Shown one piece after another: positions 47,190-55,499 of a DNA stretch of 64,000 nt. The notes beneath the pieces were generated by a model. That model searched no databases and was not told the origin of the DNA. It worked only from the letters and a program-made list of their open reading frames with translations. Both the position numbers and the translations under genes were made by a program. Source of the stretch: Mycolicibacterium gadium (lineage in GTDB: Bacteria; Actinomycetota; Actinomycetes; Mycobacteriales; Mycobacteriaceae). The DNA lies in assembly GCF_010728925.1 (NCBI RefSeq), contig NZ_AP022608.1:4898001-4962000 (forward strand), given 5' to 3'. Position 1 is the stretch's first letter, and every line of letters starts with the position of its first letter.

Positions 47190-48982
47190 GCAGCCCAGGT
47201 GGCTCGTCCACCATGGTCTGTCGGGCGTGCGAAACCGAAGTACCCGACGCGGGTTTCTGCGGCCGTTGCGGCGCGAATCAGGCCGGCGGACAGGGGCGTC
47301 TGCGCCTCGGCGCGTACGCGGTCGCCCCGAACGAACACACGCTGCTGCCGTACTTCGTCACCTCGCTTTTTCCTCAGCTGTCGCAGCGGTCGCACATTGT
47401 CTTTCGGGTGGGGCTGGCGGTGCCGCTCCTCGGGGTGATCGGTTTCGCGTTGCTGCGGTGGCAGGCACCGCTGATCACGGTGGGCGCCCTCGGGCTGCTG
47501 ATCCTGTTCGTGCTGTTTCTGCGCGAGTCCGACGTCGACGACGACCTGCCGCGCGGCTTGTTGACGCTGACCGCCGCGATGGGAATCGTCCTGGGTAGCG
47601 GTTGCGCCTTCGCCGTCAACGCGTTCGTCCCAGACGACTACGTCTTGACGCTGGGAAGCGACTACACCTCACAGACGCTGTTGGACAAGGTGCTCGTGAT
47701 CGTGAGACCGGTGTTTTACGCCCTGCTGATGCTGATTCCGACGGTGGTGATCCGGCTGATCCGACGGGGACCGCGGGAGTCGTTGGACGGCTACGTCATC
47801 GGGGCACTCGGATCGATCAGTTTCACCTCGGCGGCGACGCTGACATTGCTCGGTCCTCAGTTCGAGACGGGCATCAGAGCGAGCGACCGAGCGGTCGACA
47901 CCTTGGTCGTGCAGGCCGGGATCCAGCTCATCGCCGTTCCGTTGACGGCGGCGATGCTCGGCGGGTTGTTCGGGATGGCAATGTGGTTCGGTCGTCGGAC
48001 CCTCATCGCGATCAGCGTGCTGGTGATCCTCGGCGTGTACGCCCTGTTCGGCCTGATGGATCTCGAGACGATTCCGATTTTCGTGGAGTTGCTGCTCTAC
48101 CTTTTCATCGCGCTGTTCGCCGTGATCGCGCTCAGGCTCGGCGTTCAGTTCGTTCTGATGACCAAGGACCCGGAGGCCCACAGCGGGTATCTGCGCTGCT
48201 TTCACTGTCACCGCGTCGAACCCGAGACGCCGTTCTGCCCCAATTGCGGGGTCGCCACGCACGCGGCATCGCGGTCGTCGCGCGATGTTCGACGCACCGC
48301 AGCCGATGTCGAGACCGCGCCGGTGCGTCGTCCGGGCCATGCCCGCCTGATGACGGCGCTGGCCATCGGCACAACCGTCGCCGCGGCTGCGGGCATCGCC
48401 GCCGCAGTGGCGTTGACGCCCCCGGTGGTCGCCTACCAATGCCCGCCCGATTGCGGACGTCCGCCGATCTACGAACCGATCGAATCGTATCCGCGCTACG
48501 TCTCCGAGGACGGCGAGTTCTCGGTGCAGTACCCCGGGCCGGGAACCGCTTACGTGGCAACCCTGCAGCCCGACGGCGTCGAATTGAAATTCACCGGCGG
48601 CGACACCGGCACCATGGAATTGTTCGGGCAGCCCGCCGAGGGATGGACAGCGAAAGAGATTACGGAAAGCCTTGTTGCCGAGCACTTTCCGAACGCGACC
48701 GTCGACTACCAGATCCCGAACGCCATGGTCGGCTACGAGCCCGGCTACGGCGTCGTCTACGACGAGTATCCGCAGGACACCCGCGGTTCGTATACCCGGC
48801 TGCGGCTCCTCGTCATGGTCGCGGTCAAGAACGACTACGCGTTGGCTGCCGCCGCGATCGGACCGTACCGCGAGTTCACCCGGGACGACGGACCAGGCCA
48901 CCCATCCGCGGCCAATCTGCAACTTGCCATGGACATGGGCAAGTACGTCAACAGTTTTCGGTGGACAGAGCAGAAGGACTGA
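47186..48982 (+). CDS. Polytopic membrane protein with two zinc ribbons
   Basis: A 598-residue protein. A zinc ribbon CRACETEVPDAGFCGRC begins at residue 12, then about eight helices (regions near 72-110, 125-147, 170-190, 205-225, 250-330), a second ribbon CFHCHRVEPETPFCPNC near 333-349, another helix near 390-413 and an extracytoplasmic C-terminal domain (PPDCGRPPIYEPIESYPRYV, ending SFRWTEQKD). GTG overlaps the protease stop (GTGA). Unrecognised; might recruit, regulate or be processed by the protease. Confidence 0.7.
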   Translation: MSSPGGSSTMVCRACETEVPDAGFCGRCGANQAGGQGRLRLGAYAVAPNEHTLLPYFVTSLFPQLSQRSHIVFRVGLAVPLLGVIGFALLRWQAPLITVGALGLLILFVLFLRESDVDDDLPRGLLTLTAAMGIVLGSGCAFAVNAFVPDDYVLTLGSDYTSQTLLDKVLVIVRPVFYALLMLIPTVVIRLIRRGPRESLDGYVIGALGSISFTSAATLTLLGPQFETGIRASDRAVDTLVVQAGIQLIAVPLTAAMLGGLFGMAMWFGRRTLIAISVLVILGVYALFGLMDLETIPIFVELLLYLFIALFAVIALRLGVQFVLMTKDPEAHSGYLRCFHCHRVEPETPFCPNCGVATHAASRSSRDVRRTAADVETAPVRRPGHARLMTALAIGTTVAAAAGIAAAVALTPPVVAYQCPPDCGRPPIYEPIESYPRYVSEDGEFSVQYPGPGTAYVATLQPDGVELKFTGGDTGTMELFGQPAEGWTAKEITESLVAEHFPNATVDYQIPNAMVGYEPGYGVVYDEYPQDTRGSYTRLRLLVMVAVKNDYALAAAAIGPYREFTRDDGPGHPSAANLQLAMDMGKYVNSFRWTEQKD

Positions 48983-48985
48983 CCG

Positions 48986-49912
48986 TCAGATGTTCGAGAA
49001 GCAGGAGTCTTGCTCGCTCCTGGGAATCGTCGCGTTCCGGGTCGAGAACTGGGTCTCGACGCCCGCGTCCGTCACCTTCACCGAGTCGGCCTTGATGTCC
49101 ATCGGCAACTCCCGCTCCAACTGGGCGGTGAGCGTGTCGAGTGCGGGCTGAATCGTCTCCCGCGGCAACGTGAAACCGAGTCCGGTCAGCTCCGTCACCT
49201 CCAGCGTGAGAGCGCCGTTCTTGACGGTCGGCTTGGTGACGATGCTGCCGAGCGCCGCCTCCAACTCGACCGTGCCATCGGACGGGTTGGTCGTGACGCC
49301 GGAGATCAACGATCCGACAAGCGGAATGGCGTCCTGAATGGACTGTGACATGCCGGCCGATGTCCAGTCGATCTTCGCGACGAGCGACCCGATCGTGCCG
49401 CCGCCACCGGAGCCGGCGTCTTCATTCAGGTTGACGTTGTCGACGGTCACGTCGGCTTTCATGCCCTGCAAACTGCCGATCTGATTGCCGGCGGTTTCAA
49501 TGTGCAGGCTCGAGTAGTGCCTGGACATGTGCTGCATCAGGAAGGGCGGCATGAAGGCGAAGGACACCTCGGCCTTGTCCTCGACAAGACATTCGACGGC
49601 GGAGGCGACCCTGGTCTCGCCTTCATTGCGGGCGTACAGCTCGACGCCGATCAGCGCTGCTGCGACCACTGCGACGACGATGACCAGCGTCAGAACGATG
49701 GACAGCGGGTCGCGAAGGAAGCCCTTCGACCGCTTCGCGGGGGTGGGCTCCTCCTGCTGCGGCGCCGACGTCTGCGGTCCGGGCCCCTGGGGTGGCGGCG
49801 CGGAGTAACCCGGCGGCGGCCCCTGGGGCGGGTGTTGCGGGTAGTCCTGGCGGCCCTGCGGGTATTGGGGCGGTCCCTGCGGCTGGTTGCGGCGGTCCCA
49901 AGGGTCTGTCAT
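48986..49912 (-). CDS. LmeA-like (DUF2993) membrane-anchored lipid-binding protein (Rv0479c-like)
   Basis: A 308-residue protein. Residues 1-65 are Pro/Gln/Gly-rich (PQGPPQYPQGRQDYPQHP), then one membrane helix (DPLSIVLTLVIVVAVVAAAL) near 70-90, then an extracytoplasmic DUF2993 domain (ESRVASAVECL-like start, SLQGMKADVTVDNVNLN, LTLEVTELTGLGFTLPRET). DUF2993 proteins such as LmeA bind phospholipids in lipomannan maturation; a role in the envelope is inferred. Convergent with the zinc-ribbon gene; only three bases separate them. Confidence 0.8.
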   Translation of the reverse strand: MTDPWDRRNQPQGPPQYPQGRQDYPQHPPQGPPPGYSAPPPQGPGPQTSAPQQEEPTPAKRSKGFLRDPLSIVLTLVIVVAVVAAALIGVELYARNEGETRVASAVECLVEDKAEVSFAFMPPFLMQHMSRHYSSLHIETAGNQIGSLQGMKADVTVDNVNLNEDAGSGGGGTIGSLVAKIDWTSAGMSQSIQDAIPLVGSLISGVTTNPSDGTVELEAALGSIVTKPTVKNGALTLEVTELTGLGFTLPRETIQPALDTLTAQLERELPMDIKADSVKVTDAGVETQFSTRNATIPRSEQDSCFSNI

Positions 49913-49932
49913 CTCCGCGATTCTGCCTTACG

Positions 49933-50733
49933 TCACAGGTGGTCCGTGCGGTTGTGCATCACCGCGATGGTTTCGCGGACCTTCCGGGCCGCATCGAGGT
50001 CGATATCGGTGACGAGCAGAGCCGGATCGTCGCCCGCCGATGCGACCACCTCGCCCACCGGAGACGCGACGACGCTGCCGCCCACCCCGGTGGGTCCCAG
50101 TGCCGCGATTTCGTCGCCCGGATAGGCCTGATCGACTGCGGCGACGAAACCCGTCGTGTCGATCGCGCGGGCGCGGGCCAGTAGCGTCCACTGGTCGAGC
50201 TTGCCGGCACCGGTGCCCCACGATGCGTGGACCGTGATGAGTTGTGCTCCGCGGCGGGCCAATTCGATGTACAGCTCGGGGAAGCGGACGTCGTAGCAGA
50301 GCGTCAGGCCGACGGTGATCCCGTCGACAGTGATCACCACGGGCTCGCGGCCCGGCGCCACGGTATTCGACTCGGTGAACCCGAACGCGTCGTACAGATG
50401 GATCTTGTCGTAGTGGGCGTCGACTCCCGGTCCCGTCGCGATCAGGGTGTTGGTCACCCGCGTCCGCCCATCCAGTGAGTCGGCGGGAACGAACATGCCG
50501 GCGACGACGACGATGCCTGCGCGCTCGGCGATCTGCCGCACTCCCGTCGCCCATGGGCCGTCGAGCGGTTCGGCGATCGAGGCCAGCGAAGCGCCGAACC
50601 GGCACATCGTCGCCTCCGGGAACAACACCAGCCGCGCACCGGCGTCGGCTGCGCGTCGGGTGTAGTCCTCGACCAGGGCGAGGTTGGCCGCGGGGTCGGT
50701 GCCGCTGCGGATCTGTGCCAGGGCCACGCGCAT
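49933..50733 (-). CDS. Carbon-nitrogen hydrolase (nitrilase superfamily, Rv0480c-like)
   Basis: A 266-residue nitrilase-fold amidase. The triad is clear: Glu in LVLFPEATMCRFGASL (about residue 42), Lys in DAHYDKIHLYDAFGF (about 110) and Cys in VGLTLCYDVRFPELYIELA (about 144). This Nit1/omega-amidase-like subclass hydrolyses small amides such as deaminated glutathione or 2-oxoglutaramate; exact substrate unknown. ATG 50733 follows TACGCT on the minus strand (50741-50746) by seven bases. Confidence 0.88.
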   Translation of the reverse strand: MRVALAQIRSGTDPAANLALVEDYTRRAADAGARLVLFPEATMCRFGASLASIAEPLDGPWATGVRQIAERAGIVVVAGMFVPADSLDGRTRVTNTLIATGPGVDAHYDKIHLYDAFGFTESNTVAPGREPVVITVDGITVGLTLCYDVRFPELYIELARRGAQLITVHASWGTGAGKLDQWTLLARARAIDTTGFVAAVDQAYPGDEIAALGPTGVGGSVVASPVGEVVASAGDDPALLVTDIDLDAARKVRETIAVMHNRTDHL

Positions 50734-50752
50734 GGTCACCAGCGTAGGACGT

Positions 50753-51544
50753 TCAGGGGAGGGGGTTGGGCGCCACGGCCTGCCACGGCACCGTGAGCAC
50801 GCCGTCGCGCATCCGTCGTCGCGGCGGGTCGACCTGGAAGCCGCTGTTGCGCAGAAGATCCAGCATTGCCCGCCAGCGCACCCTCGGGCCGAAGACACCG
50901 TGGCCCGCGGCGCTGGCCCACGCGCGATCGGCCGCCGCGAACAAAGCATGGATCGGCTGACCGTCGACGTTGTGATGGATCAGCACCTTGGGCAGCCGGA
51001 CGGCGAGGTCGGACGGGCGCTCGATGGCGAACGGATCGCAGGCCAGCGTGAGGCTCAGCGGACCGTCGGCGTCGAGCAGCACCCAACAGCAGAGTCTGCC
51101 GAGTTCATCGCACGTGCCGTCGACGATCAGACCGCCGGGGGCCAACTGGGCTTGCATGGTCGACCACGCCTCGGCCACCGCGTCGACGGGATATTGACGC
51201 AGCACGTTGAATGCGCGCACCAGGGCGGGGCGCCGGCCCGCCAATTCGAAACCGCCGAGGGCGAATTCAACGGTGTCGCCGACGGCGGCTCGTGCCGACG
51301 CGACTCGCTCGGGGTGGATTTCGAGGCCGATGACCCGAACGTCGTTGCGCACCATCCGCAATCGCTCGGCCAGTTCGAGAGTCGTCACCGGCAGCGCACC
51401 GTAGCCGAGGTCGATGACCAACGGGTCGGACGCGGACAGCAGTGCGGCGCGCACCCGTCGCGAATGCACCAGCCAGCGATCGCTGCGCCGTAGCCGGTTA
51501 TAGCCGGTGGTGCCGCGCGTGAGCTGTCCGATCGGGGCAGCCAT
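50753..51544 (-). CDS. SAM-dependent methyltransferase-like protein
   Basis: A 263-residue Rossmann-type protein. The SAM-binding motif I is PLVIDLGYGALPVTTLELAE near residue 45, and VRVIGLEIHPERVASARAAV is motif II with the acidic ribose contact; LAPGGLIVDGTCDELGRLCC is motif IV-V. Substrate unknown. It lies between Rv0480c- and Rv0481c-like genes and is not at this place in my recollection of M. tuberculosis. ATG 51544 follows TAAGCT on the minus strand (51552-51557) by seven bases. Confidence 0.78.
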   Translation of the reverse strand: MAAPIGQLTRGTTGYNRLRRSDRWLVHSRRVRAALLSASDPLVIDLGYGALPVTTLELAERLRMVRNDVRVIGLEIHPERVASARAAVGDTVEFALGGFELAGRRPALVRAFNVLRQYPVDAVAEAWSTMQAQLAPGGLIVDGTCDELGRLCCWVLLDADGPLSLTLACDPFAIERPSDLAVRLPKVLIHHNVDGQPIHALFAAADRAWASAAGHGVFGPRVRWRAMLDLLRNSGFQVDPPRRRMRDGVLTVPWQAVAPNPLP

Positions 51545-51601
51545 GAATTCAAGCTTAAGCCGGTGGGTGCCTCGAGCCCCGCACCACGCCGCAGGCGCCA
51601 C

Positions 51602-52114
51602 CTACGTGTTCTCGGCGATCCACACCGTGGTGAAGCGCTGCTCGTGGATGAGAAGGTCGACGAGTTGACTGCCGATGAAGTTCTCGATCTTGCCGCCGAC
51701 GAGCGGAATGTTCACCTCGACGGTGGCGCTGAAGTCCAGCCGCGAGCCGGTGCCGGGATTCGCCGGGACCAGGGTCGCGCTGCCACTCAGCTTTGCCGGT
51801 GCATCGTGAATTCTGAGTTTGACGGCCGCGGCCGCCTGACCGTCGAGGATCGGCGACCACACCTCTTCGCGAATCACCGTCAGGTCCCCGCGATGGAACT
51901 GCTGAACCACACCCGGCAACCGGCTGGCGAGGATCTTCTGCGTGGTCACGATGTCGGCACCGCCGTCGTCGCCGAGGATCAGCCTGTCCAGCGAGTAGCC
52001 GTCCGCACCGGACTCCGTCAACCTGGCCATCCAGTACCGCTCTTCACGGAATGCGCGGTGGACCTGTTCGACCGAGCCCTCGTACTCGGTGGCCATGTCG
52101 AATGAACGCGGCAT
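51602..52114 (-). CDS. DUF2505 protein (Rv0481c-like)
   Basis: A 170-residue SRPBCC-related DUF2505 protein. It begins MPRSFDMATEYEGSVEQVHR and includes FREERYWMARLTESGADGYS and VTTQKILASRLPGVVQQF, ending with a lipid-pocket helix (KIENFIGSQLVDLLIHEQRF). A hydrophobic ligand is likely; function unknown. ATG 52114 follows TAGCGT on the minus strand (52123-52128) by eight bases. Its promoter overlaps that of murB. Confidence 0.85.
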   Translation of the reverse strand: MPRSFDMATEYEGSVEQVHRAFREERYWMARLTESGADGYSLDRLILGDDGGADIVTTQKILASRLPGVVQQFHRGDLTVIREEVWSPILDGQAAAAVKLRIHDAPAKLSGSATLVPANPGTGSRLDFSATVEVNIPLVGGKIENFIGSQLVDLLIHEQRFTTVWIAENT

Positions 52115-52122
52115 AGCTGGCC

Positions 52123-52132
52123 ACGCTACCGT
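52123..52132. promoter_or_regulatory. Overlapping divergent -10 boxes of Rv0481c-like gene and murB
   Basis: TAGCGT on the minus strand (52123-52128) and TACCGT on the plus strand (52127-52132) share two bases, each eight bases before its start codon (52114 and 52141). RNA polymerase could hardly occupy both at once, so the two genes should exclude each other. Confidence 0.5.
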
Positions 52133-52140
52133 TACCGCCC

Positions 52141-53196
52141 GTGGTCACCTCGCTCATCGGCGGCGCGTCCGTCTCCGAGGCGGTGCCGTTGGCGCCGCTG
52201 ACCACCCTGCGCGTGGGACCCGTTGCGCAACGGCTGATCACCTGCGACACCACCCAGAAGGTCGTCGACGTGACGCGCGCGCTCGGCCCCGACAGCGATG
52301 CCCTCGTGCTCGCGGGCGGATCCAACGTCGTGCTGGCCGACGACCTCACCGACCTCACCGTCGTCCTGCTCGCCAACACCGAGATCACCGTCGAGGGCAA
52401 CGTCGTGCGCGCAGAGGCCGGAGCGGCGTGGGACGACGTCGTCGTGACGTCGCTTGCACACGGGCTGGGCGGGCTGGAATGCCTGTCCGGTATCCCCGGT
52501 TCCGCCGGTGCCACGCCTGTTCAGAACGTCGGCGCATACGGTGCCGAGGTCGCCGACACGATCAGTCGGGTGCGGCTGCTCGACCGCCGTACGGGGGAGG
52601 ACTCCTGGGTCGCACCGTCGACGCTGCAGTTCGGCTACCGCACCAGCGTCCTCAAGCATTCCGGCGCCTCGATCGTGCTCGAGGTGGAGTTCGAATTGCG
52701 GCCCGACGGGCTCAGCGTACCGATACGTTACGGTGAGCTCGCCAATACCCTTGGTGCAGAACCGAATTCGCGGATCGACGCCGCCCGTGTGCGGGACGCG
52801 GTGCTGGCGTTGCGGGCCGGCAAGGGCATGGTGCTCGACGAGGCCGATCACGACACCTGGAGCGTCGGCTCGTTCTTCACCAACCCCGTCGTCGACCAAG
52901 AAGTCTTCGAGCGGCTCAGGGGCAGCGTCGACGGAGTCGTGCCCAACTATCCGGCCCCCGACGGCGTCAAGCTGGCCGCGGGATGGCTTGTCGAGCGTGC
53001 GGGCTTCGCCAAGGGCTTTCCGGGCAACGACGCTGTCGCGCGGCTGTCGACCAAGCATGCGCTGGCTGTGACCAATCGGGGCACAGCGACGTCATCTGAT
53101 GTGATTGCGCTGGCCAGGACGGTACGCGACGGTGTCAGAACGACATTCGGGATCGAACTCACACCCGAACCAATTCTGATCGGCGCCGCTCTCTAG
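52141..53196 (+). CDS. murB: UDP-N-acetylenolpyruvoylglucosamine reductase MurB
   Basis: A 351-residue FAD enzyme that reduces the enolpyruvyl group to make UDP-MurNAc, the second committed step of peptidoglycan precursor synthesis. FAD-binding blocks are [13 protein letters not shown] and [20 protein letters not shown] with VGAYGAEV; the catalytic Ser is in [11 protein letters not shown], and [24 protein letters not shown] wording and TPEPILIG end the protein. GTG start, leaderless pattern with TACCGT eight bases upstream. Same place as Rv0482. Confidence 0.95.
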   Translation: MVTSLIGGASVSEAVPLAPLTTLRVGPVAQRLITCDTTQKVVDVTRALGPDSDALVLAGGSNVVLADDLTDLTVVLLANTEITVEGNVVRAEAGAAWDDVVVTSLAHGLGGLECLSGIPGSAGATPVQNVGAYGAEVADTISRVRLLDRRTGEDSWVAPSTLQFGYRTSVLKHSGASIVLEVEFELRPDGLSVPIRYGELANTLGAEPNSRIDAARVRDAVLALRAGKGMVLDEADHDTWSVGSFFTNPVVDQEVFERLRGSVDGVVPNYPAPDGVKLAAGWLVERAGFAKGFPGNDAVARLSTKHALAVTNRGTATSSDVIALARTVRDGVRTTFGIELTPEPILIGAAL

Positions 53197-53211
53197 GTAC
53201 CCTGGGTCCAC

Positions 53212-54510
53212 GTGAGCCCAGCCGATGCCGAGCACTTGATGCCGGCGATATCCAGGCGACGCGCCTTGACGGCGCTGGCGGTCGGCGTCATTGCGCCGGG
53301 CGCTCTGGCGGCCTGCTCCAAGGGGTCCCTGCCGTCAGCCGGCGAGGCGGTTGCGCCGCCCGCGCCGTCGCTGAAATTCCAACCCGCCGACGCCACCGCT
53401 GACGTGGTGCCGACCGCGCCCATCGGGATCGAGGTCCGTGACGGCTGGTTCCAGCGGGTCGCGCTGACGAATCCCGACGGCAAGGCCGTCGCGGGTGCGC
53501 TCAACCGCGATCGCACCGCCTTCGACATCACCGAACCGCTCGGCTACGGCGTCGAGTACACGTGGAGTGGCTCGGTGGTCGGCCGTGACGGCAACGCGCA
53601 ACCCGTCGCAGGCAGCTTCACCACCGTCAACCCCAGCTCTCAGGTCAGCGGCCGGTTCCAGCTCGCCGACGGTCAAGTCGTCGGCGTCGCGGCGCCGATC
53701 ATCATCCAGTTCGACGCGTCGATCAGCGACAAGGCGTCCGTCGAGAAGGCGGTCAAGGTCACCACCGAACCGGCCGTCGAGGGCAGCTGGGCATGGCTGC
53801 CCGACGAGGTCGGCGGCTCGCGCATGCACTGGCGTACCAAGGATTACTACCCGGCGGGCACGAAGGTCCACGTCGGCGCAAAGCTCTACGGGGTTCCGTT
53901 CGGCGACGGTGCGTTCGGGGCGGCGGATTCGACGCTGACGTTCGAGATCGGCCGCCGTCAGGTGGTCAAGGCCGAGGCGTCGTCGCACCGCATCCAGGTG
54001 CTCGACGCCGGCGGAGCGGTCATCATGGACTTCCCGTGCAGCTACGGCGAGGGCGACCTGGATCGCAACGTGACGCGCAGCGGCGTGCACGTCGTCACCG
54101 AGAAGTACGAAGACTTCTATATGACCAACCCCGCAGCCGGATACGCCAACGTCCGCGAGCGGTTCGCCGTTCGGATCTCGAACAACGGCGAGTTCATCCA
54201 TGCCAACCCGGCCAGCCTCGGTTCGCAGGGCAACTCGAACGTCACCAACGGCTGTATCAACCTGTCCGAGTCCGACGCACAGCAGTACTTCAACAGTGCG
54301 ATCTACGGCGATCCGGTCGAGGTCACCGGGACGCGAATCCAGCTGTCCTACGCCGACGGCGACATCTGGGACTGGGCGGTCTCGTGGGACGAGTGGACGT
54401 CAATGTCCGCGCTGTCGGACCAGGCTTCACCCGCGGGGATGCCCAGCACCGCTCCGGCCACGCCGTCGGGTGCACCGCAGCCCGCCGGCGCAGGCCGCCC
54501 CGGCGGCTAG
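53212..54510 (+). CDS. lprQ: L,D-transpeptidase lipoprotein LprQ (LdtMt5-like)
   Basis: A 432-residue lipoprotein. The signal peptide ends in [10 protein letters not shown] (lipobox LAAC). Two Ig-like domains follow (about 60-160 and 160-250), then a YkuD catalytic domain (about 255-380) with [12 protein letters not shown] and [13 protein letters not shown], where Cys is the nucleophile. The usual SHGC His is Asn here, an oddity recalled for LdtMt5 too. The tail is Pro/Ala/Gly-rich. It forms 3-3 cross-links or attaches to peptidoglycan. GTG start with TACCCT (53198-53203) eight bases before it. Confidence 0.92.
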   Translation: MSPADAEHLMPAISRRRALTALAVGVIAPGALAACSKGSLPSAGEAVAPPAPSLKFQPADATADVVPTAPIGIEVRDGWFQRVALTNPDGKAVAGALNRDRTAFDITEPLGYGVEYTWSGSVVGRDGNAQPVAGSFTTVNPSSQVSGRFQLADGQVVGVAAPIIIQFDASISDKASVEKAVKVTTEPAVEGSWAWLPDEVGGSRMHWRTKDYYPAGTKVHVGAKLYGVPFGDGAFGAADSTLTFEIGRRQVVKAEASSHRIQVLDAGGAVIMDFPCSYGEGDLDRNVTRSGVHVVTEKYEDFYMTNPAAGYANVRERFAVRISNNGEFIHANPASLGSQGNSNVTNGCINLSESDAQQYFNSAIYGDPVEVTGTRIQLSYADGDIWDWAVSWDEWTSMSALSDQASPAGMPSTAPATPSGAPQPAGAGRPGG

Positions 54511-54518
54511 GTCGCTGC

Positions 54519-54567
54519 GATTTCGGTGCGCTAACGATCGCTGAGCGACTGTCTGGGCACCGAAATC
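54519..54567. repeat. 49-bp palindromic repeat, copy A (between convergent genes)
   Basis: GATTTCGGTGC (54519-54529) and GCACCGAAATC (54557-54567) are a perfect 11-base inverted repeat; the inner TCGCTGAGCGA (54539-54549) is itself palindromic. It fills almost all of the 58 bases between the stops of lprQ and the SDR gene and might act as a bidirectional terminator. The second copy is at 30993-31041. Confidence 0.8.
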
Positions 54568-54568
54568 C

Positions 54569-55327
54569 TTAGCTCTGGCGGTTGAAGCGAGATCCACTCG
54601 CCCCGCTGACCTGGTCCCGCGGGCGCACCACGATCAGATCCAGGTCGACGTGCGACGGGCGGCTGGCGACGAACCCGATCACCTCGGCGATGTCCTCGGC
54701 CACCAGCGGTGTGACGCCTTCGTAGACCTTGGCGGCGCGCTCCTCGTCGCCGTCGAATCGGCGCAGTGAAAAGTCGGTTTTCACCATGCCCGGCGCAACT
54801 TCGGTGAGCCGCACCGGCTTTCCGAGCAACTCGCTGCGCAGCGTGCGATGCAGGACGCCCTGGGCGTGTTTGGCCGAGGTGTAGCCACCGCCGTTGTCGT
54901 AAATCTCGACAGCCGCGATCGAGGTGACCGTGACGATCAGCCCGTCGCCGGAGTCGATCAGCTTGGGCAGCAGCGCCCGGGTGACCCGCAGGGTGCCAAG
55001 AACGTTGGCCTCCCACATCCACCGCCAATGCTCGATGTCGGCCTCTGCCACCGGCTCGAGTCCGCGCGCACCGCCGGCGTTGTTCACCAGCACATCGACC
55101 CTGTTCAGGCTGTCGGCCAGGGCGTTGACGGCGTCGGGATCGGTGACGTCGGTCACAATCGCGGTTCCACCGATCTCGTCGGCCAGGGCTTGTATCGGCT
55201 CGGCGCGCCGGGCTGCGCAAACCACGTGAAAGCCAAGGGCGGCAAGGGTTTTCGCGGTCGCTGCACCGATACCGGCGCTGGCGCCGGTCACCACCGCGAC
55301 CCGCCTGTCGGTCTCTGGTGTCGTCAT
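54569..55327 (-). CDS. Short-chain dehydrogenase (Rv0484c-like)
   Basis: A 252-residue SDR. TGASAGIGAATAKTLAALG is the dinucleotide site near residues 15-33; NNAGGARGLEPV near 87 is the NNAG motif; Ser and Tyr/Lys appear in VTVTSIAAVEIYDNGGGYTSAKHA. NADP preference is suggested by RRAEP after the second strand. Substrate unknown. ATG 55327 follows TAAAGT on the minus strand (55335-55340) by seven bases. Same order as Rv0484c next to lprQ. Confidence 0.88.
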   Translation of the reverse strand: MTTPETDRRVAVVTGASAGIGAATAKTLAALGFHVVCAARRAEPIQALADEIGGTAIVTDVTDPDAVNALADSLNRVDVLVNNAGGARGLEPVAEADIEHWRWMWEANVLGTLRVTRALLPKLIDSGDGLIVTVTSIAAVEIYDNGGGYTSAKHAQGVLHRTLRSELLGKPVRLTEVAPGMVKTDFSLRRFDGDEERAAKVYEGVTPLVAEDIAEVIGFVASRPSHVDLDLIVVRPRDQVSGASGSRFNRQS

Positions 55328-55499
55328 GGGCCCAACTTTAGTTGGCGTGCTAAATTCGTCGCGTGTCCAGGAGTCAGGCTGCCCGCATCACGCGGCACTG
55401 TTGTTGTTGCGCACTTCGCCGCTCCTGATTCCGCTGTCCTGATGACAGTCCCCGGGTGTGGCACCGACCCCCCGGCCGACTTCACCAAAGGACACTCCC

